DNA of 64,000 bases from assembly GCF_040939785.1 (NCBI RefSeq), contig NZ_CP162553.1, forward strand, positions 5,413,001-5,477,000, in the 5' to 3' direction. The notes below the pieces were generated by a model, which worked only from the letters and a program-made list of their open reading frames with translations, was not told where the DNA came from and did not search any database. This document shows, one piece after another, positions 44,938 to 55,467 of the stretch. The first letter of the stretch is position 1, and each line of letters begins with the position of its first letter. The DNA comes from Bradyrhizobium lupini. GTDB taxonomy: Bacteria; Pseudomonadota; Alphaproteobacteria; Rhizobiales; Xanthobacteraceae. A program made the position numbers and the translations under genes.

Positions 44938-45382
44938 GGCATCACCTCGGATGGAGGGCTGGAAGCGCAAGCGTAGCGGCAGCTCGGGGCGCCTCCAACA
45001 AAAAACGCGAAAACAACCCCATGCACAGTAGACATCCAGCAGGAATCATTGAGCTTTCTTCACTTCGGGAAAAACAAAATAATCGTTGCCCCGTCGGGCA
45101 AAACAGGGGCAGAATGGCATGAGGCGGGTGAGCGTCTTGTCGCGCCAAACTCCGCCGTCATGCCCCGGCTCGACCGGGGCATCCAGTACGCCGCGGTTTT
45201 CGGTCCACCATCGCTCTCTCTGGAATACTGGATCGCCCGGTTAAACCGGGCGATGACAGTTGAGTGTGTTGCTACAGACCGTGACTCACGCCGATCCCAT
45301 CATGTTGCCGCCCCGATCCATCGGATAGATTCCGCGCGTTCGATTCGTTTCCCTCCTTGAAGAATAGCCCCCGGAGACTCCC
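44938..45382. other. Intergenic stretch with a type II repeat
   Basis: This 445-base region between the divergent RidA gene and the EipA-like gene holds the repeat at 45157-45257. Outside it I see no gene; the AT-rich part around 45050-45090 (ACTTCGGGAAAAACAAAATA) might carry a promoter but has no clear boxes. Confidence 0.4.
45157..45257. repeat. Two-hairpin repeat, type II (copy 3)
   Basis: GTCATGCCCCGGCTCGACCG-GGGCATCCAGTACGCCGCGG at the left, and GGAATACTGGATCGCCCGGT-TAAACCGGGCGATGAC at the right. Both hairpin loops are short (CTCGA and TTAA), that is, without the nested palindrome seen in copies 2, 4 and 5. Confidence 0.85.
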
Positions 45383-45817
45383 ATGAAGTTCGCATCCACC
45401 CTCCGCGCCGCGCTGGTCGGCATTGCCGCGCTCGCCGGCCTCTCGACCTCGGCGCTGGCCGACGGCGGCACCGTGGTGCTGACGATCTACAAGGCGGGCT
45501 GGATCATCGGTGGCTCCGGCGGCTCGGGTGTGATGAACTTCCGCGGCCGCGCCTATTCGCTTTCGACCGGCGGTCTCGACTACGGCCTCGTCTTCGGCGG
45601 CTCCAAGACCGTGTTGCGCGGCCGCGTCTCCAACATCAACCGGCCCTCCGACATCGCCGGCGTCTATGGCGCCGCCGGTGCGGGCATCGCGGTGGGCCGC
45701 GGCGCGCGTGCGATCGTGCTGACCAACCAGAAGGGCGCCGTGCTCGAGCTGTCCGGCACGCAGGTCGGCCTGATGGCGAATGCGGACCTGAGCGGGCTTG
45801 CGATCACGCTGCGGTAA
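45383..45817 (+). CDS. Exported DUF1134/EipA-like envelope protein
   Basis: A 144-residue protein with a signal peptide (MKFASTLRAALVGIAALAGL...ALA). The mature domain contains IYKAGWIIGGSGGSGVMNFR, YGLVFGGSKTVLRGRVSNIN and GVYGAAGAGIAVGRGARAIV, ending GTQVGLMANADLSGLAITLR, which resembles the DUF1134 (EipA) family of periplasmic envelope-integrity proteins in alphaproteobacteria. Assignment rests on recalled family sequence, so it is moderate. GGAGACTCCC precedes the ATG. Confidence 0.7.
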   Translation: MKFASTLRAALVGIAALAGLSTSALADGGTVVLTIYKAGWIIGGSGGSGVMNFRGRAYSLSTGGLDYGLVFGGSKTVLRGRVSNINRPSDIAGVYGAAGAGIAVGRGARAIVLTNQKGAVLELSGTQVGLMANADLSGLAITLR

Positions 45818-45934
45818 GGCCGATGTCGTAGGGGGAAATGGGGCGCAAGCGCCGCGCCCACCATCTCTTCCCGACAATTCCGGCCGGGGTCGTTATACTC
45901 ACGATCCCAGTGACCTCGGCAAGATGGGGATCCC

Positions 45935-46663
45935 ATGGCGAGAAAGTTGGACGGCAAGGTGGCGGCCGTGACCGGGGCTGTGTCGGGCATCGGATTGGCC
46001 AGCACCGAGGCGATGCTGGCCGCCGGCGCGCGCGTGGTGATGGTCGACCGCGATGAGGCCGCGCTGAAGGCGCTCCGCGACAAGCACGGCGACGCGGTGA
46101 TCCCGCTGCTCATCGATCTGCTGGACCCAAAAGACTGTGCAACGCTGCTGCCGCGCGTTCTGGAGCAGGCCGGCCAGCTCGATATCCTGCATGCGAATGC
46201 CGGGACGTATATCGGTGGCGATCTGGTCGATGCCGACACCATGGCGATCGACCGGATGCTGAACCTGAATGTCAACGTCGTGATGAAGAACGTGCACGAC
46301 GTGCTGCCGCACATGATCGCGCGCGGGACCGGCGACATCATCGTCACGAGCTCGCTGGCGGCGCATTTTCCCACGCCATGGGAGCCGGTCTATGCGTCGT
46401 CCAAATGGGCGGTGAACTGCTTCGTCCAGACGGTGCGGCGCCAGGTCTTCAAGCACGGCATCCGCGTCGGCTCGATTTCGCCCGGTCCGGTCGTGACCTC
46501 GCTGCTCGCGGACTGGCCGCCGGAGAAGCTGAAGGAAGCCAGGGACTCGGGAAGCCTGCTGGAGGCCGGCGACGTGGCTGAGGTCGTGATGTTCATGCTG
46601 ACGCGGCCGCGCGGCATGACCATCCGCGACGTTGTGATGCTGCCGACCAATTTCGATCTTTAG
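45935..46663 (+). CDS. SDR family oxidoreductase
   Basis: A 242-residue classical SDR. Cofactor loop VTGAVSGIGLASTEAMLAAG, Asp in VVMVDRDEAAL favouring NAD(H), ANAG in ILHANAGTYIGG, catalytic Ser in VTSSLAAHF and Tyr/Lys in PVYASSKWAVNCF. The C-terminus (MTIRDVVMLPTNFDL) resembles the ribitol/sorbitol dehydrogenase group. Its stop overlaps the stop of the convergent GST gene by 4 bases. Confidence 0.9.
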   Translation: MARKLDGKVAAVTGAVSGIGLASTEAMLAAGARVVMVDRDEAALKALRDKHGDAVIPLLIDLLDPKDCATLLPRVLEQAGQLDILHANAGTYIGGDLVDADTMAIDRMLNLNVNVVMKNVHDVLPHMIARGTGDIIVTSSLAAHFPTPWEPVYASSKWAVNCFVQTVRRQVFKHGIRVGSISPGPVVTSLLADWPPEKLKEARDSGSLLEAGDVAEVVMFMLTRPRGMTIRDVVMLPTNFDL

Positions 46664-47310
46664 GGCGCCAAGCGTGCCCCGGTGAACACCGCCAATTGCG
46701 CCTCGAATGCCCGCCTGAAAGCGGGCCGTGCTTCGCCGCGGGCGACGTAGGCGGCGATTTCTGGATATTCGTCCAGCAGGCCCGACGCGTTCAACCGGCG
46801 CAGCACCGTCACCATCATGAGATCGCCGGCGCTGAACGCACCGTCGAGCCAGTCGGCATCGCCGAGGCGGCGGGACAAGTCCCCGAGCTTGACACGGACG
46901 CGGTCCTGCAGCATCGGCAGTCGCTCCGCGTACCAGCTCTTGTCGCGCTCGAACAGCATGGCCATGCCGAGCTCGACGATCGGCGGCTCCAGCGTGCTCA
47001 GCGCGGCAAACATCCACGCGATCGCGCGGGCGCGGGCGTGCGGCTCGGTCGGCAGCAGCCCAGCATGGCGGTCGGCGATATGGAGCACGATGGCGCCGGA
47101 CTCGAACAAGGCGAGATCGCCGTCCTCATAGGTCGGAATCTGCCCGAACGGATGTAGCGCGAGATGCGCGGGCGCTTTCATGTCCGCGAACGAAACCAGA
47201 CGCACATCGTAAGGCGCGGCGACCTCTTCGAGCGCCCAACGCACCCGCATGTCGCGGGCCTGTCCCTTGCCGCGGTCGGGCGAGCTTTCGAAGGCGGTAA
47301 TGGTGGGCAT
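46660..47310 (-). CDS. Glutathione S-transferase family protein
   Basis: A 216-residue GST-fold protein. The N-terminal domain begins MPTITAFESSPDRGKGQARD and includes HPFGQIPTYEDGDLALFESG with the cis-Pro and the ES pair that binds the glutathione gamma-glutamyl group. The C-terminal domain contains WLDGAFSAGDLMMVTVLRRL, the conserved Asp motif. ATG 47310 is preferred because the upstream extension runs toward a REP. Substrate unknown. Confidence 0.9.
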   Translation of the reverse strand: MPTITAFESSPDRGKGQARDMRVRWALEEVAAPYDVRLVSFADMKAPAHLALHPFGQIPTYEDGDLALFESGAIVLHIADRHAGLLPTEPHARARAIAWMFAALSTLEPPIVELGMAMLFERDKSWYAERLPMLQDRVRVKLGDLSRRLGDADWLDGAFSAGDLMMVTVLRRLNASGLLDEYPEIAAYVARGEARPAFRRAFEAQLAVFTGARLAP

Positions 47311-47398
47311 GTAGGGGCTCCGGGGTTGATCGCGTATTGCGTTCGGAGGACGAATGGAATGAGTGGATTCCGACAGGTTAATGCGTTTTCGTGGACCC

Positions 47399-47472
47399 GT
47401 AGCCCGCACGAGCGATAGCGATCTGCGGGGCAGCTGCCGGCCCCGGATGTCGCTGTCGCTCATCCGGGCTAC
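47399..47472. repeat. Composite REP (two inverted units)
   Basis: GTAGCCCGCACGAGCGATAG at the left and CCCCGGATGTCGCTGTCGCT-CATCCGGGCTAC at the right form an inverted pair (BIME-like) of the same family as the REPs at the RAYT gene. It lies between the GST and VOC genes. Confidence 0.75.
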
Positions 47473-47573
47473 AAGAAAATCCCGCGGCCACTGTCGGATC
47501 GTTGCCTCCTGCCTCGTCCTTGGAACATCGGCGCGCCGCCGCGCGCCCGGCCGAGGCGAAAGGATACACGTTC

Positions 47574-48011
47574 ATGACCTCCATCACGCCGTTTCTCTGG
47601 TTCGACAACAACGTGCCGGAGGCCGTCGCCTTCTACAAATCGGTGTTTCCCAATGCCAAGGTTGAGACCGTCAGCGACTTCATGGCGGTGTTCGAGCTCG
47701 AAGGCCAGCGCTTCAACGCGCTCAACGGGGGCCCGCAATACAAGTTCAACGAGGCGGTGTCGTTCTTCATCAGCGTGGAGACGCAGGCGGAAGTCGATTA
47801 TTTCTGGGACAGGCTCATCGCCGACGGCGGCGAAGAATCCCGCTGCGGCTGGCTGAAGGACAAGTTCGGGCTGTCCTGGCAGGTGATCCCATCAGCGCTC
47901 GGCCGCTACCTCGGCGACTCCGACCGCAGCAAGGCGAACCGGGTCATGCAGGCGATGATGCAGATGAGAAAGATCGTGATTGCGGATCTGGATAGGGCGT
48001 ATGCGGGGTGA
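47574..48011 (+). CDS. VOC family protein (PhnB/3-demethylubiquinone methyltransferase-like fold)
   Basis: A 145-residue protein of the vicinal-oxygen-chelate superfamily. TSITPFLWFDNNVPEAVAFY is the hallmark start of the PhnB-like group, followed by FMAVFELEGQRFNALNGGPQ, YKFNEAVSFFISVETQAEVD and CGWLKDKFGLSWQVIPSALG. These proteins are usually annotated by fold rather than reaction. ATG 47574 begins exactly at the conserved N-terminus. Confidence 0.88.
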   Translation: MTSITPFLWFDNNVPEAVAFYKSVFPNAKVETVSDFMAVFELEGQRFNALNGGPQYKFNEAVSFFISVETQAEVDYFWDRLIADGGEESRCGWLKDKFGLSWQVIPSALGRYLGDSDRSKANRVMQAMMQMRKIVIADLDRAYAG

Positions 48012-48043
48012 ACTTGTCGCGGGATGCGTTGCCAAATCGGCAG

Positions 48044-48072
48044 TGTCGTCCCGGCGAAGGCCGGGACCCATA
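48044..48072. repeat. Hairpin repeat, type III, left part (split by IS30)
   Basis: GTCGTCCCGGCGAAGGCCGG-GACCCATA at 48045-48072 is a hairpin arm whose inverted counterpart CCCGGCCTTCGCCGGGACGAC lies at 49191-49211, on the far side of the IS30 element. Confidence 0.6.
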
Positions 48073-48155
48073 CCGCGGAATCCATCGATTACGAATGGTC
48101 GCTGTACCGGACCTCGACTCCCCGCCAAACCACTCCCTGGGGTTATGGGTCCCCT

Positions 48156-49185
48156 GAGTTCACAAACGAAGTGCAACACTTCCATCTGGAGGTGTTGCCA
48201 TGGGGCGGACTTACAAACAGCTCTCCCTTGACGATCGATGCGAGATTGCCCGCCTTTCGGCCAATGGCGGCTCGGTCGGGAAGTCGCGGCAGCTTTGGAT
48301 CGGCCGCCATCAACGATCTCTCGGGAGCTGAGGCGGAACCGTGGCAGGCAAGTCGGCTACAAGCCAAGCTATGCTCAGCAGCAGACCCGGGCGCGGCGCT
48401 GGAAGGGCTCTCGCCTCGAGCGGGACGCCAGCTTGCGCCGCGAGGTCTTGGCAGGCTTGAGCCGCGGTTGGTCACCCGAACAGGTCGCAGGCAGGCTGGC
48501 CCGGGAACGTGGCCGTAGGGTGATCTCCTACGAGAGCATCTACCGCTTCATCTACGCCCAGATCACACGCACGACGGACTTCACCTGGCGGCGCTATCTG
48601 CCTCGAGGCAAGAGCAAGCGAGGCCACCGCGGCAAACGAGGCGGGAGCCCCGCAAGCTTCATCGAAGGCCGTGTTTCGCTGGCAGAACGGCCTGCCGAGG
48701 TCGCCGATCGCAAAGTCCCGGGCCACTGGGAAGCCGATCTGATGATGTTCTCCAAATACCGGCAGGCCATCCTGGCCGTCCACGAGCGAACCTCGCGCCT
48801 GCTGCTCGCCGTTCCCATCGAACGCAAGTTCGCCGCCGGTATCGCTAGCCATCTCGTACGCCTGTTCAAAGCCGTACCGGAGGCACTGCGCCGTACCGTC
48901 ACCTTCGACAACGGCACCGAGTTCGCCGCCCACCTTTCCTTGCAGAGCCTCTTGATGAAGACCTTCTTCTGCGACCCGCACGCGCCGTGGCAAAAGGGCG
49001 GCATCGAGAACGCCATCGGCCGCTTGCGCCGCTTCATCCCCCGAAAGACCGACCTCGAAAAGCTCCCAACCAGGCGCTTCCGTCAGTCCATTGCCGCCTA
49101 CAACAACACCCCGCGCAAATGCCTTGACTTCAGAACCCCGGCAGAGGCCTTCTCCTCTCAACTGTTGCACTTCGAGTGTGAATCC
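48156..49185 (+). mobile_element. IS30 family insertion sequence
   Basis: Insertion sequence of about 1,030 bases with 26-base imperfect terminal inverted repeats: left at 48156-48181 (core CGAAGTGCAACA) and right at 49160-49185 (core TGTTGCACTTCG in the form TGTTGCACTTCGAG). One IS30-type transposase frame fills it. The flanks CCCC-T and ACC-TCCCGG leave a target duplication of at most 2-3 bases, as expected for IS30. It lies inside a type III hairpin repeat. Confidence 0.85.
48200..49185 (+). pseudogene. IS30 family transposase, frameshifted near the N-terminus
   Basis: The true start is ATG 48200 (MGRTYKQLSLDDRCEIARLS, the IS30 N-terminal motif) nine bases after GGAGG. After SANGGSV the frame must slip by -1 (one base missing near 48277, GGTC-GGGAAG) to continue REVAAALDRPPSTISRELRR and the DDE domain (HWEADLMMF, TFDNGTEFAAH, KGGIENAIGRLRR), which is complete. 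The frame contains no stop within the element; it runs through the right inverted repeat into flanking DNA as far as 49776. As written, translation from 48200 ends after 44 codons. Confidence 0.8.
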
Positions 49186-49242
49186 ACCTCCCGGCCTTCG
49201 CCGGGACGACGCCCGAGGGTGGAGCGCTATCGCAAATTCACG

Positions 49243-49755
49243 CTACGCCGCAATCCACGCCGCAAGCTCGCGCCACGGCTGCAGCGTCCAATGCCCGGAT
49301 GCCGCGCCGGACGGCGAGGGCAGCACGAACATTTCGGGCAAACTCTCATCCCGCTGCTGCCGCCCCAACGCAATCGCTGCCGACGGCCTGCTGTAAAACA
49401 AGCTCGCCGCCTTCTTGCTCGTGAACGCAATCGTCCTCGGGCGAAACTTCTCGATCTTGGCCCTGAACCCCGGCACGTCGATCGTCTCAGCCGCGATCTG
49501 GTGATCCATCCCGGCGCCCGACTTGGAGAGATCGGTGAAGCCGATCCCGAGCTCAAGCAAGCTTGCAAACTCGCTCGGTTGATAGCGCCGCGGCGTGATC
49601 CCGGCCTCATGGATCGCGCGCCAGAAGCGGTTGCCGGGATGGGCGTAGTAGTGCCCGAGCTTGGCCGACCGCGTGCTGGCGGCGGTGCCGACGAAGACGA
49701 GACGGAGGTTGGGAAGGAGTTGGTCGGGGAGGCGGTGGGGGAATGTATCGGGCAC
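49243..49755 (-). CDS. Mismatch-specific DNA glycosylase (Mug/TDG-like uracil-DNA glycosylase superfamily)
   Basis: Base-excision repair enzyme of about 170 residues. LRLVFVGTAASTRSAKLGHY occupies motif 1, where Mug has GINPG, so the catalytic Asn is replaced. GNRFWRAIHEAGITPRRYQP and TDLSKSGAGMDHQI follow as in Mug, and motif 2 is FVLPSPSGAASGHW. The start is uncertain: a REP at 49773-49842 overlaps the upstream frame, so I used the GTG at 49755 (PDTFPHRL follows). Substrate may differ from Mug because of motif 1. Confidence 0.8.
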   Translation of the reverse strand: MPDTFPHRLPDQLLPNLRLVFVGTAASTRSAKLGHYYAHPGNRFWRAIHEAGITPRRYQPSEFASLLELGIGFTDLSKSGAGMDHQIAAETIDVPGFRAKIEKFRPRTIAFTSKKAASLFYSRPSAAIALGRQQRDESLPEMFVLPSPSGAASGHWTLQPWRELAAWIAA

Positions 49756-49772
49756 GTCAATTATCCGCGGCT

Positions 49773-49842
49773 GTAGCCCGCATGAGCGGAGCGATATGCG
49801 GGATGGCAAAGACCCGGATGTCGCTGCGCTCATCCGGGCTAC
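49773..49842. repeat. Composite REP (two inverted units)
   Basis: GTAGCCCGCATGAGCGGAGC and, inverted, CCCGGATGTCGCTGCGCTCA-TCCGGGCTAC, of the RAYT-linked REP family. It begins 18 bases before the presumed start of the glycosylase gene and may have displaced its original start region. Confidence 0.8.
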
Positions 49843-49973
49843 GCTTGCTGGCGTTAGTCCGATTTACGCGTCACACGCAACGCCCGAGCCGCTTCTAGTT
49901 CATAAATTCCGTCGGTGCAGTGTCCTGTCAAAAGATCGAGGCTGAATGATATCCAAGAGTCTCCAATGGGAGA

Positions 49974-50438
49974 TCATGCCTCGCCGGTGAGCATGGTTTC
50001 TTGAACATTTATCTTGCGGAAGCCATCCCACGAAATCTGCGGACTATTCCATCGCAAATTATCTGACCGAACCGCGCTGAAATCGACCGACCCTTGGAAA
50101 ACGACTAATCCAAGAGCCGGTACGCCAATTGCACGCGCAGTGTCACTTGCAATGCGATCTCGAATGGCGTGGTGTTCCGGATCGATAATGCAAGTATCGC
50201 CGCGAGCGACAACGATCACGTCCCTTCCGTTGGGATGATCGAGCACAGTGGTGTAATCGAAGATGCCTCCCACGAAATTGCCGATCCATGGATCGGAATC
50301 GTTGGGATAGAAGCGAACTACCAAACCTTCCCGAAATTCGCGCTCACCGCGCGCGGTTAAAGAGATGGCCGGAGGTCCGTACGGTGGTAGTCCTGGTAGT
50401 ATTTCAAACCGCATGGGCTGTTCGTATTGCGTTTCCAA
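49974..50438 (-). CDS. Hypothetical protein
   Basis: A 154-residue soluble protein: METQYEQPMRFEILPGLPPY at the start, FREGLVVRFYPNDSDPWIGN, FVGGIFDYTTVLDHPNGRDV, IIDPEHHAIRDRIASDTARA, and PQISWDGFRKINVQETMLTG near the end. It has no signal peptide, helix bundle or catalytic motif I recognise. Codon use is less GC-biased than in the thi genes. The style (compact, acidic, isolated) recalls immunity or phage-derived proteins, but that is a guess. ATG 50414 (MRFEIL) is another start. Confidence 0.65.
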   Translation of the reverse strand: METQYEQPMRFEILPGLPPYGPPAISLTARGEREFREGLVVRFYPNDSDPWIGNFVGGIFDYTTVLDHPNGRDVIVVARGDTCIIDPEHHAIRDRIASDTARAIGVPALGLVVFQGSVDFSAVRSDNLRWNSPQISWDGFRKINVQETMLTGEA

Positions 50439-50484
50439 CTTTGGGGGCGACGACCGTCGCCCCCAGAATTCGCACGGGCGCCCC

Positions 50485-52554
<2,070 letters not shown>

Positions 52555-52585
52555 AGTGGCGTGCGGGGTGAGAGAGTGAGGCGCA

Positions 52586-53194
52586 TCACGCCGCCTCCGC
52601 GGACAGGCCGAGCCATTGCCGCACCCGCGCATCCGGGTCGGCATTCTGGGTGACGTCGCTGACGACGGCGATGGAATCCGCGCCCGCGGCAAAGATCTCC
52701 GCGGCGTGCTCGAACTTGATGCCGCCGATCGCGACCAGCGGGATATTGCCGATGCGCTTCTTCCATTCCGTGATCTTCGGAATGCCCTGCGGCTCGAAGC
52801 GCATCGACTTCAAGGTGGTGAAGAAGATCGGGCCCAGCGCAACATAATCGGGCTCGGCGGCGAGCGCGGTGTCCAGCTCACCCTCGTCATGGGTGGAAAC
52901 GCCGAGCGACAGCCCGGCCTCGCGGATGGCAGCGAGGTCGGCGTCGGCCAAATCCTCCTGGCCGAGATGCAGATATTTCGCCCCGGCGACGATCGCGGCA
53001 CGCCAATAGTCGTTGACGACGAGCTTGGCTTGCGTGTCCGCGGTGATCGCCAGCGCATCGGTGACCATCTGCAGCGATTGCGAATCGTCGAGATCTTTCG
53101 CGCGCAGCTGGATGGTGCCGACGCCGAGCCTGGTCAGGCGCTCGACCCAGGCGAGGCTGTCGACGACGGGATAAAAGCGATCAGGATACGGCAT
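52586..53194 (-). CDS. thiE: Thiamine phosphate synthase
   Basis: Joins HMP-PP and thiazole phosphate to give thiamine phosphate. The 202-residue TIM barrel shows [68 protein letters not shown] and [14 protein letters not shown]. In the standard enzyme the second block reads VND-h-A, consistent here. ATG 53194 (MPYPDRFYP) is chosen. Its start overlaps the end of thiG by 14 bases, so the two are translationally coupled. Confidence 0.94.
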   Translation of the reverse strand: MPYPDRFYPVVDSLAWVERLTRLGVGTIQLRAKDLDDSQSLQMVTDALAITADTQAKLVVNDYWRAAIVAGAKYLHLGQEDLADADLAAIREAGLSLGVSTHDEGELDTALAAEPDYVALGPIFFTTLKSMRFEPQGIPKITEWKKRIGNIPLVAIGGIKFEHAAEIFAAGADSIAVVSDVTQNADPDARVRQWLGLSAEAA

Positions 53195-53963
53195 GCCAAA
53201 AAGGTGTCCCAACGACAGGGGTGGAGGGGGAGGCGAAATCGCGGGCGTTCATCAGCCCGGCTTCGTAAGCGGTGCGGCCGGCCTCGATGCCGAGGCGGAA
53301 GGCGTTGGCCATCGCGACGGGATCGGCGGCTTTGGCGATGGCGGTGTTGAGCAGCACGGCGTCGTAGCCGAGCTCCAGCGCCTGCGCCGCATGCGAGGGC
53401 GCGCCGATGCCGGCGTCGACCACCAGCGTGATATCGGGCAGCCGCTCGCGCATCAGCTTGAGCGCGTCGCGGTTGGTGATGCCTTTCGCGCTGCCGATCG
53501 GCGCAGCCCACGGCATCACCACCTTGCAGCCGGCATCGACCAGGCGGTTGGCGACCGAAAGATCCTCTGTGCAATAGGGGAACACCTCGAAGCCGTCCTT
53601 GATCAAAATGGCGGCGGCTTCGACCAGTCCAACGACATCGGGCTGCAGCGTGTCGTTGTCGGCGATGACTTCGAGCTTGATCCAGCTCGTGCCGAATAGT
53701 TCGCGCGCGAGCTTGGCCGTCGTCACCGCCTCGCGCACGCTGCGGCAGCCGGCGGTGTTCGGCAGCACCGTGACGTCGAGCTCGCGGATCAGATTCCAGA
53801 ACGCGTCCCCAGTCTTGCCGCCGGCGGATTCGCGCCGCAGCGACACCGTGACGATGTTCGAGCCCGAGGCGCGGATCGCCGACTGCATGATCGCAGGCGA
53901 GGGATAGAGCGCGCTGCCGATCAGGAGGCGGGAGGGGAAGGTTTTGCCGTAGAAGGTCACCAT
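53181..53963 (-). CDS. thiG: Thiazole synthase
   Basis: Forms the thiazole ring from DXP, dehydroglycine and ThiS thiocarboxylate, in 260 residues. The Schiff-base lysine K96 is in [49 protein letters not shown] and [20 protein letters not shown] are family-typical. ATG 53963 (MVTFYGKTF). A type II repeat separates it from thiS. ThiO upstream would supply dehydroglycine, so this operon uses the aerobic glycine oxidase route. Confidence 0.96.
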   Translation of the reverse strand: MVTFYGKTFPSRLLIGSALYPSPAIMQSAIRASGSNIVTVSLRRESAGGKTGDAFWNLIRELDVTVLPNTAGCRSVREAVTTAKLARELFGTSWIKLEVIADNDTLQPDVVGLVEAAAILIKDGFEVFPYCTEDLSVANRLVDAGCKVVMPWAAPIGSAKGITNRDALKLMRERLPDITLVVDAGIGAPSHAAQALELGYDAVLLNTAIAKAADPVAMANAFRLGIEAGRTAYEAGLMNARDFASPSTPVVGTPFWHAVS

Positions 53964-53986
53964 GGGGTGTCTCTCCAAATGACACT

Positions 53987-54107
53987 GTCATCCCCGCCTA
54001 GTGCGCAAATTGCGCACGGGGGGCGGGGATCCAGTATTCCAGAGGCGGTGCGGTTAGAACCGAGACGCCGCGGCGTACTGGATCGCCCGGTCGAGCCGGG
54101 CGATGAC
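53987..54107. repeat. Two-hairpin repeat, type II (copy 5, nested palindrome in left loop)
   Basis: GTCATCCCCGC...GGCGGGGATCCAGTATTCC at the left and GCGTACTGGATCGCCCGGTC-GAGCCGGGCGATGAC at the right. The left loop holds CTA plus GTGCGCAAATTGCGCAC (54001-54017), the palindrome with one extra A. It lies in the thiS-thiG spacer. Confidence 0.88.
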
Positions 54108-54135
54108 AGCGGAGTGTACGGCGAGCGCATCCCCG

Positions 54136-54333
54136 TCACCCTCCCTGCCGCGGCGTGATGATCTCGATCTCGTCGCCGGCCTTCAGCGCCGTCTCGGCCC
54201 AGCGGCTCTTCGGCACGACGTCGTAGTTCAGCGCGATCGCGAAATGGGTGCCCTCGTAGTCGAGCTCGCTGAGCAGCGCGTCGACGCTGGCCGAATTGAT
54301 CTCGCGCTGCTCGCCGTTCACGGTCACGCGCAT
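54136..54333 (-). CDS. thiS: Sulfur carrier protein ThiS
   Basis: Ubiquitin-fold sulfur carrier of 65 residues ending in IITPRQGG; the C-terminal Gly-Gly is adenylated and thiocarboxylated before donating sulfur to ThiG. The start MRVTVNGEQREINSASVDAL has the usual beta-grasp pattern. Its first codons overlap the end of thiO by 10 bases, indicating coupled translation. Confidence 0.95.
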   Translation of the reverse strand: MRVTVNGEQREINSASVDALLSELDYEGTHFAIALNYDVVPKSRWAETALKAGDEIEIITPRQGG

Positions 54334-55349
54334 TGCATCACCTCATTGTCGATCTGGCCGCGCTCGACAAAGCCAAGCGTCAGCTCGGCCAGCGCCGGGG
54401 CGATCAGGAAGCCGTGACGGTAGAGGCCGTTCACGCTGATCGTGTTGCCGCGAATGCCGATGCCCGGCAGATTGTCGGGAAAAGCGGGGCGCAGGCCGGA
54501 GCCGAATTCGACGATGCGGGCCTCGCCGAAGGCGGGATGCACGGCATAGGCCGCGCCCAACAGCTCCAGCGCCGAGCGGACGCTGACGCCGGTGTCCTCG
54601 GCCTCGATCGAGGTCGCGCCGAGCATGAACAGATTGTCCTCGCGCGGGATCACATAGAGCGGCCAGCGCGGATGGATCAGCCGCACCGGCCGCGCAAGCT
54701 GCACCTCGCTGGTCTCGATCAGGATCATCTCGCCCTTGACGCCGCGCAAGCCAGACTGCTCGTCGCGCGCAGCAAGGCCGCGGCAGTCGATCACGATGCC
54801 TTTAGGATCAAGTTTTGCGAGTTCGGCCGGGGCGACATCGCTTTCGAATTTGATGGTGCCGCCGGCGGCGCGGATGCGCTCGTGCAGTTTCGGCAGCACG
54901 CGGCGCGGCTCGACATGACCCTCGGTCGGGAAGAACAACGCGTCGCGGAAGCGGCCTTCGAGCGACGGCTCGAGCTCGGCAAGGCCGGCGGCATCGAGCC
55001 GGCGATGGCCTTCGGTCATCCGGGCGAAACGTTCGAAATCGTTGCGCTCGCGCGGGTGGGCAACGACCAGCGAACCGTTGAAAGGCGTGTCGGGCAATTC
55101 GCGCCGCCAGATGTCGAGCGAGCGCAGGCCGAGGCGGCTGATGATGGGTTCGGAAACTTCCGCCTCGCAATAGGGCGCGAGCATGCCGCCGGCCCAATGG
55201 CTGGTGGCGTCGGTCATGTCGGCGTCACCGCGCTCGTGCAAGGTGACGGCGTGGCCGGCCTGCGCGAACAGCAAGGCCTGCCAGGCGCCAGCAATGCCCG
55301 CGCCGATGATGGATACCGGGGAATCCGGTCGCTTGCTCGTCTGCAACAT
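54324..55349 (-). CDS. thiO: Glycine oxidase ThiO
   Basis: FAD enzyme of 341 residues producing dehydroglycine for the thiazole ring. VSIIGAGIAGAWQALLFAQA is the FAD-binding fold; SHWAGGMLAPYCEAEVSEPI is diagnostic for ThiO; VIDCRGLAARDEQSGLRGVK and SGLRPAFPDNLPGIG follow. It is the first gene after the TPP riboswitch, whose 3' stem ends 5 bases before this ATG. First step of the thi operon thiO-S-G-E-C. Confidence 0.94.
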   Translation of the reverse strand: MLQTSKRPDSPVSIIGAGIAGAWQALLFAQAGHAVTLHERGDADMTDATSHWAGGMLAPYCEAEVSEPIISRLGLRSLDIWRRELPDTPFNGSLVVAHPRERNDFERFARMTEGHRRLDAAGLAELEPSLEGRFRDALFFPTEGHVEPRRVLPKLHERIRAAGGTIKFESDVAPAELAKLDPKGIVIDCRGLAARDEQSGLRGVKGEMILIETSEVQLARPVRLIHPRWPLYVIPREDNLFMLGATSIEAEDTGVSVRSALELLGAAYAVHPAFGEARIVEFGSGLRPAFPDNLPGIGIRGNTISVNGLYRHGFLIAPALAELTLGFVERGQIDNEVMQCA

Positions 55350-55354
55350 CCCTG

Positions 55355-55457
55355 TCCCTTCGCCGGCATGACCCGGATCAGGTTCAAAGGGTCACCGCGG
55401 TCCTGGGCGGATTTGCCCATTTAGCGGTATCTCAGCTCCTCCTCGGAGCACCCCTCG
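55355..55457 (-). promoter_or_regulatory. TPP (THI box) riboswitch
   Basis: Read on the minus strand this contains the THI-box consensus: GGGGTGCTCC, CTGAGATACCGC, then ACCCTTTGAACCTGATCCGG and GTCATGCCGGCGAAGGGA. Both TPP-binding cores, CTGAGA and ACCTGATCTGG-like, are intact. The 3' P1 strand (GAAGGGA) lies immediately before ACAGGG and the thiO ATG, so TPP binding would hide the ribosome binding site. This fits translational control, as usual in Gram-negative bacteria. Confidence 0.95.
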
Positions 55458-55467
55458 GAACGGCTCT

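Noticed and set aside
48238..49776. Long 512-codon frame as one protein
   Set aside because: Only the part up to the right inverted repeat at 49185 is IS30 transposase; the rest is antisense to the DNA glycosylase gene, and the true start is at 48200 in another frame.
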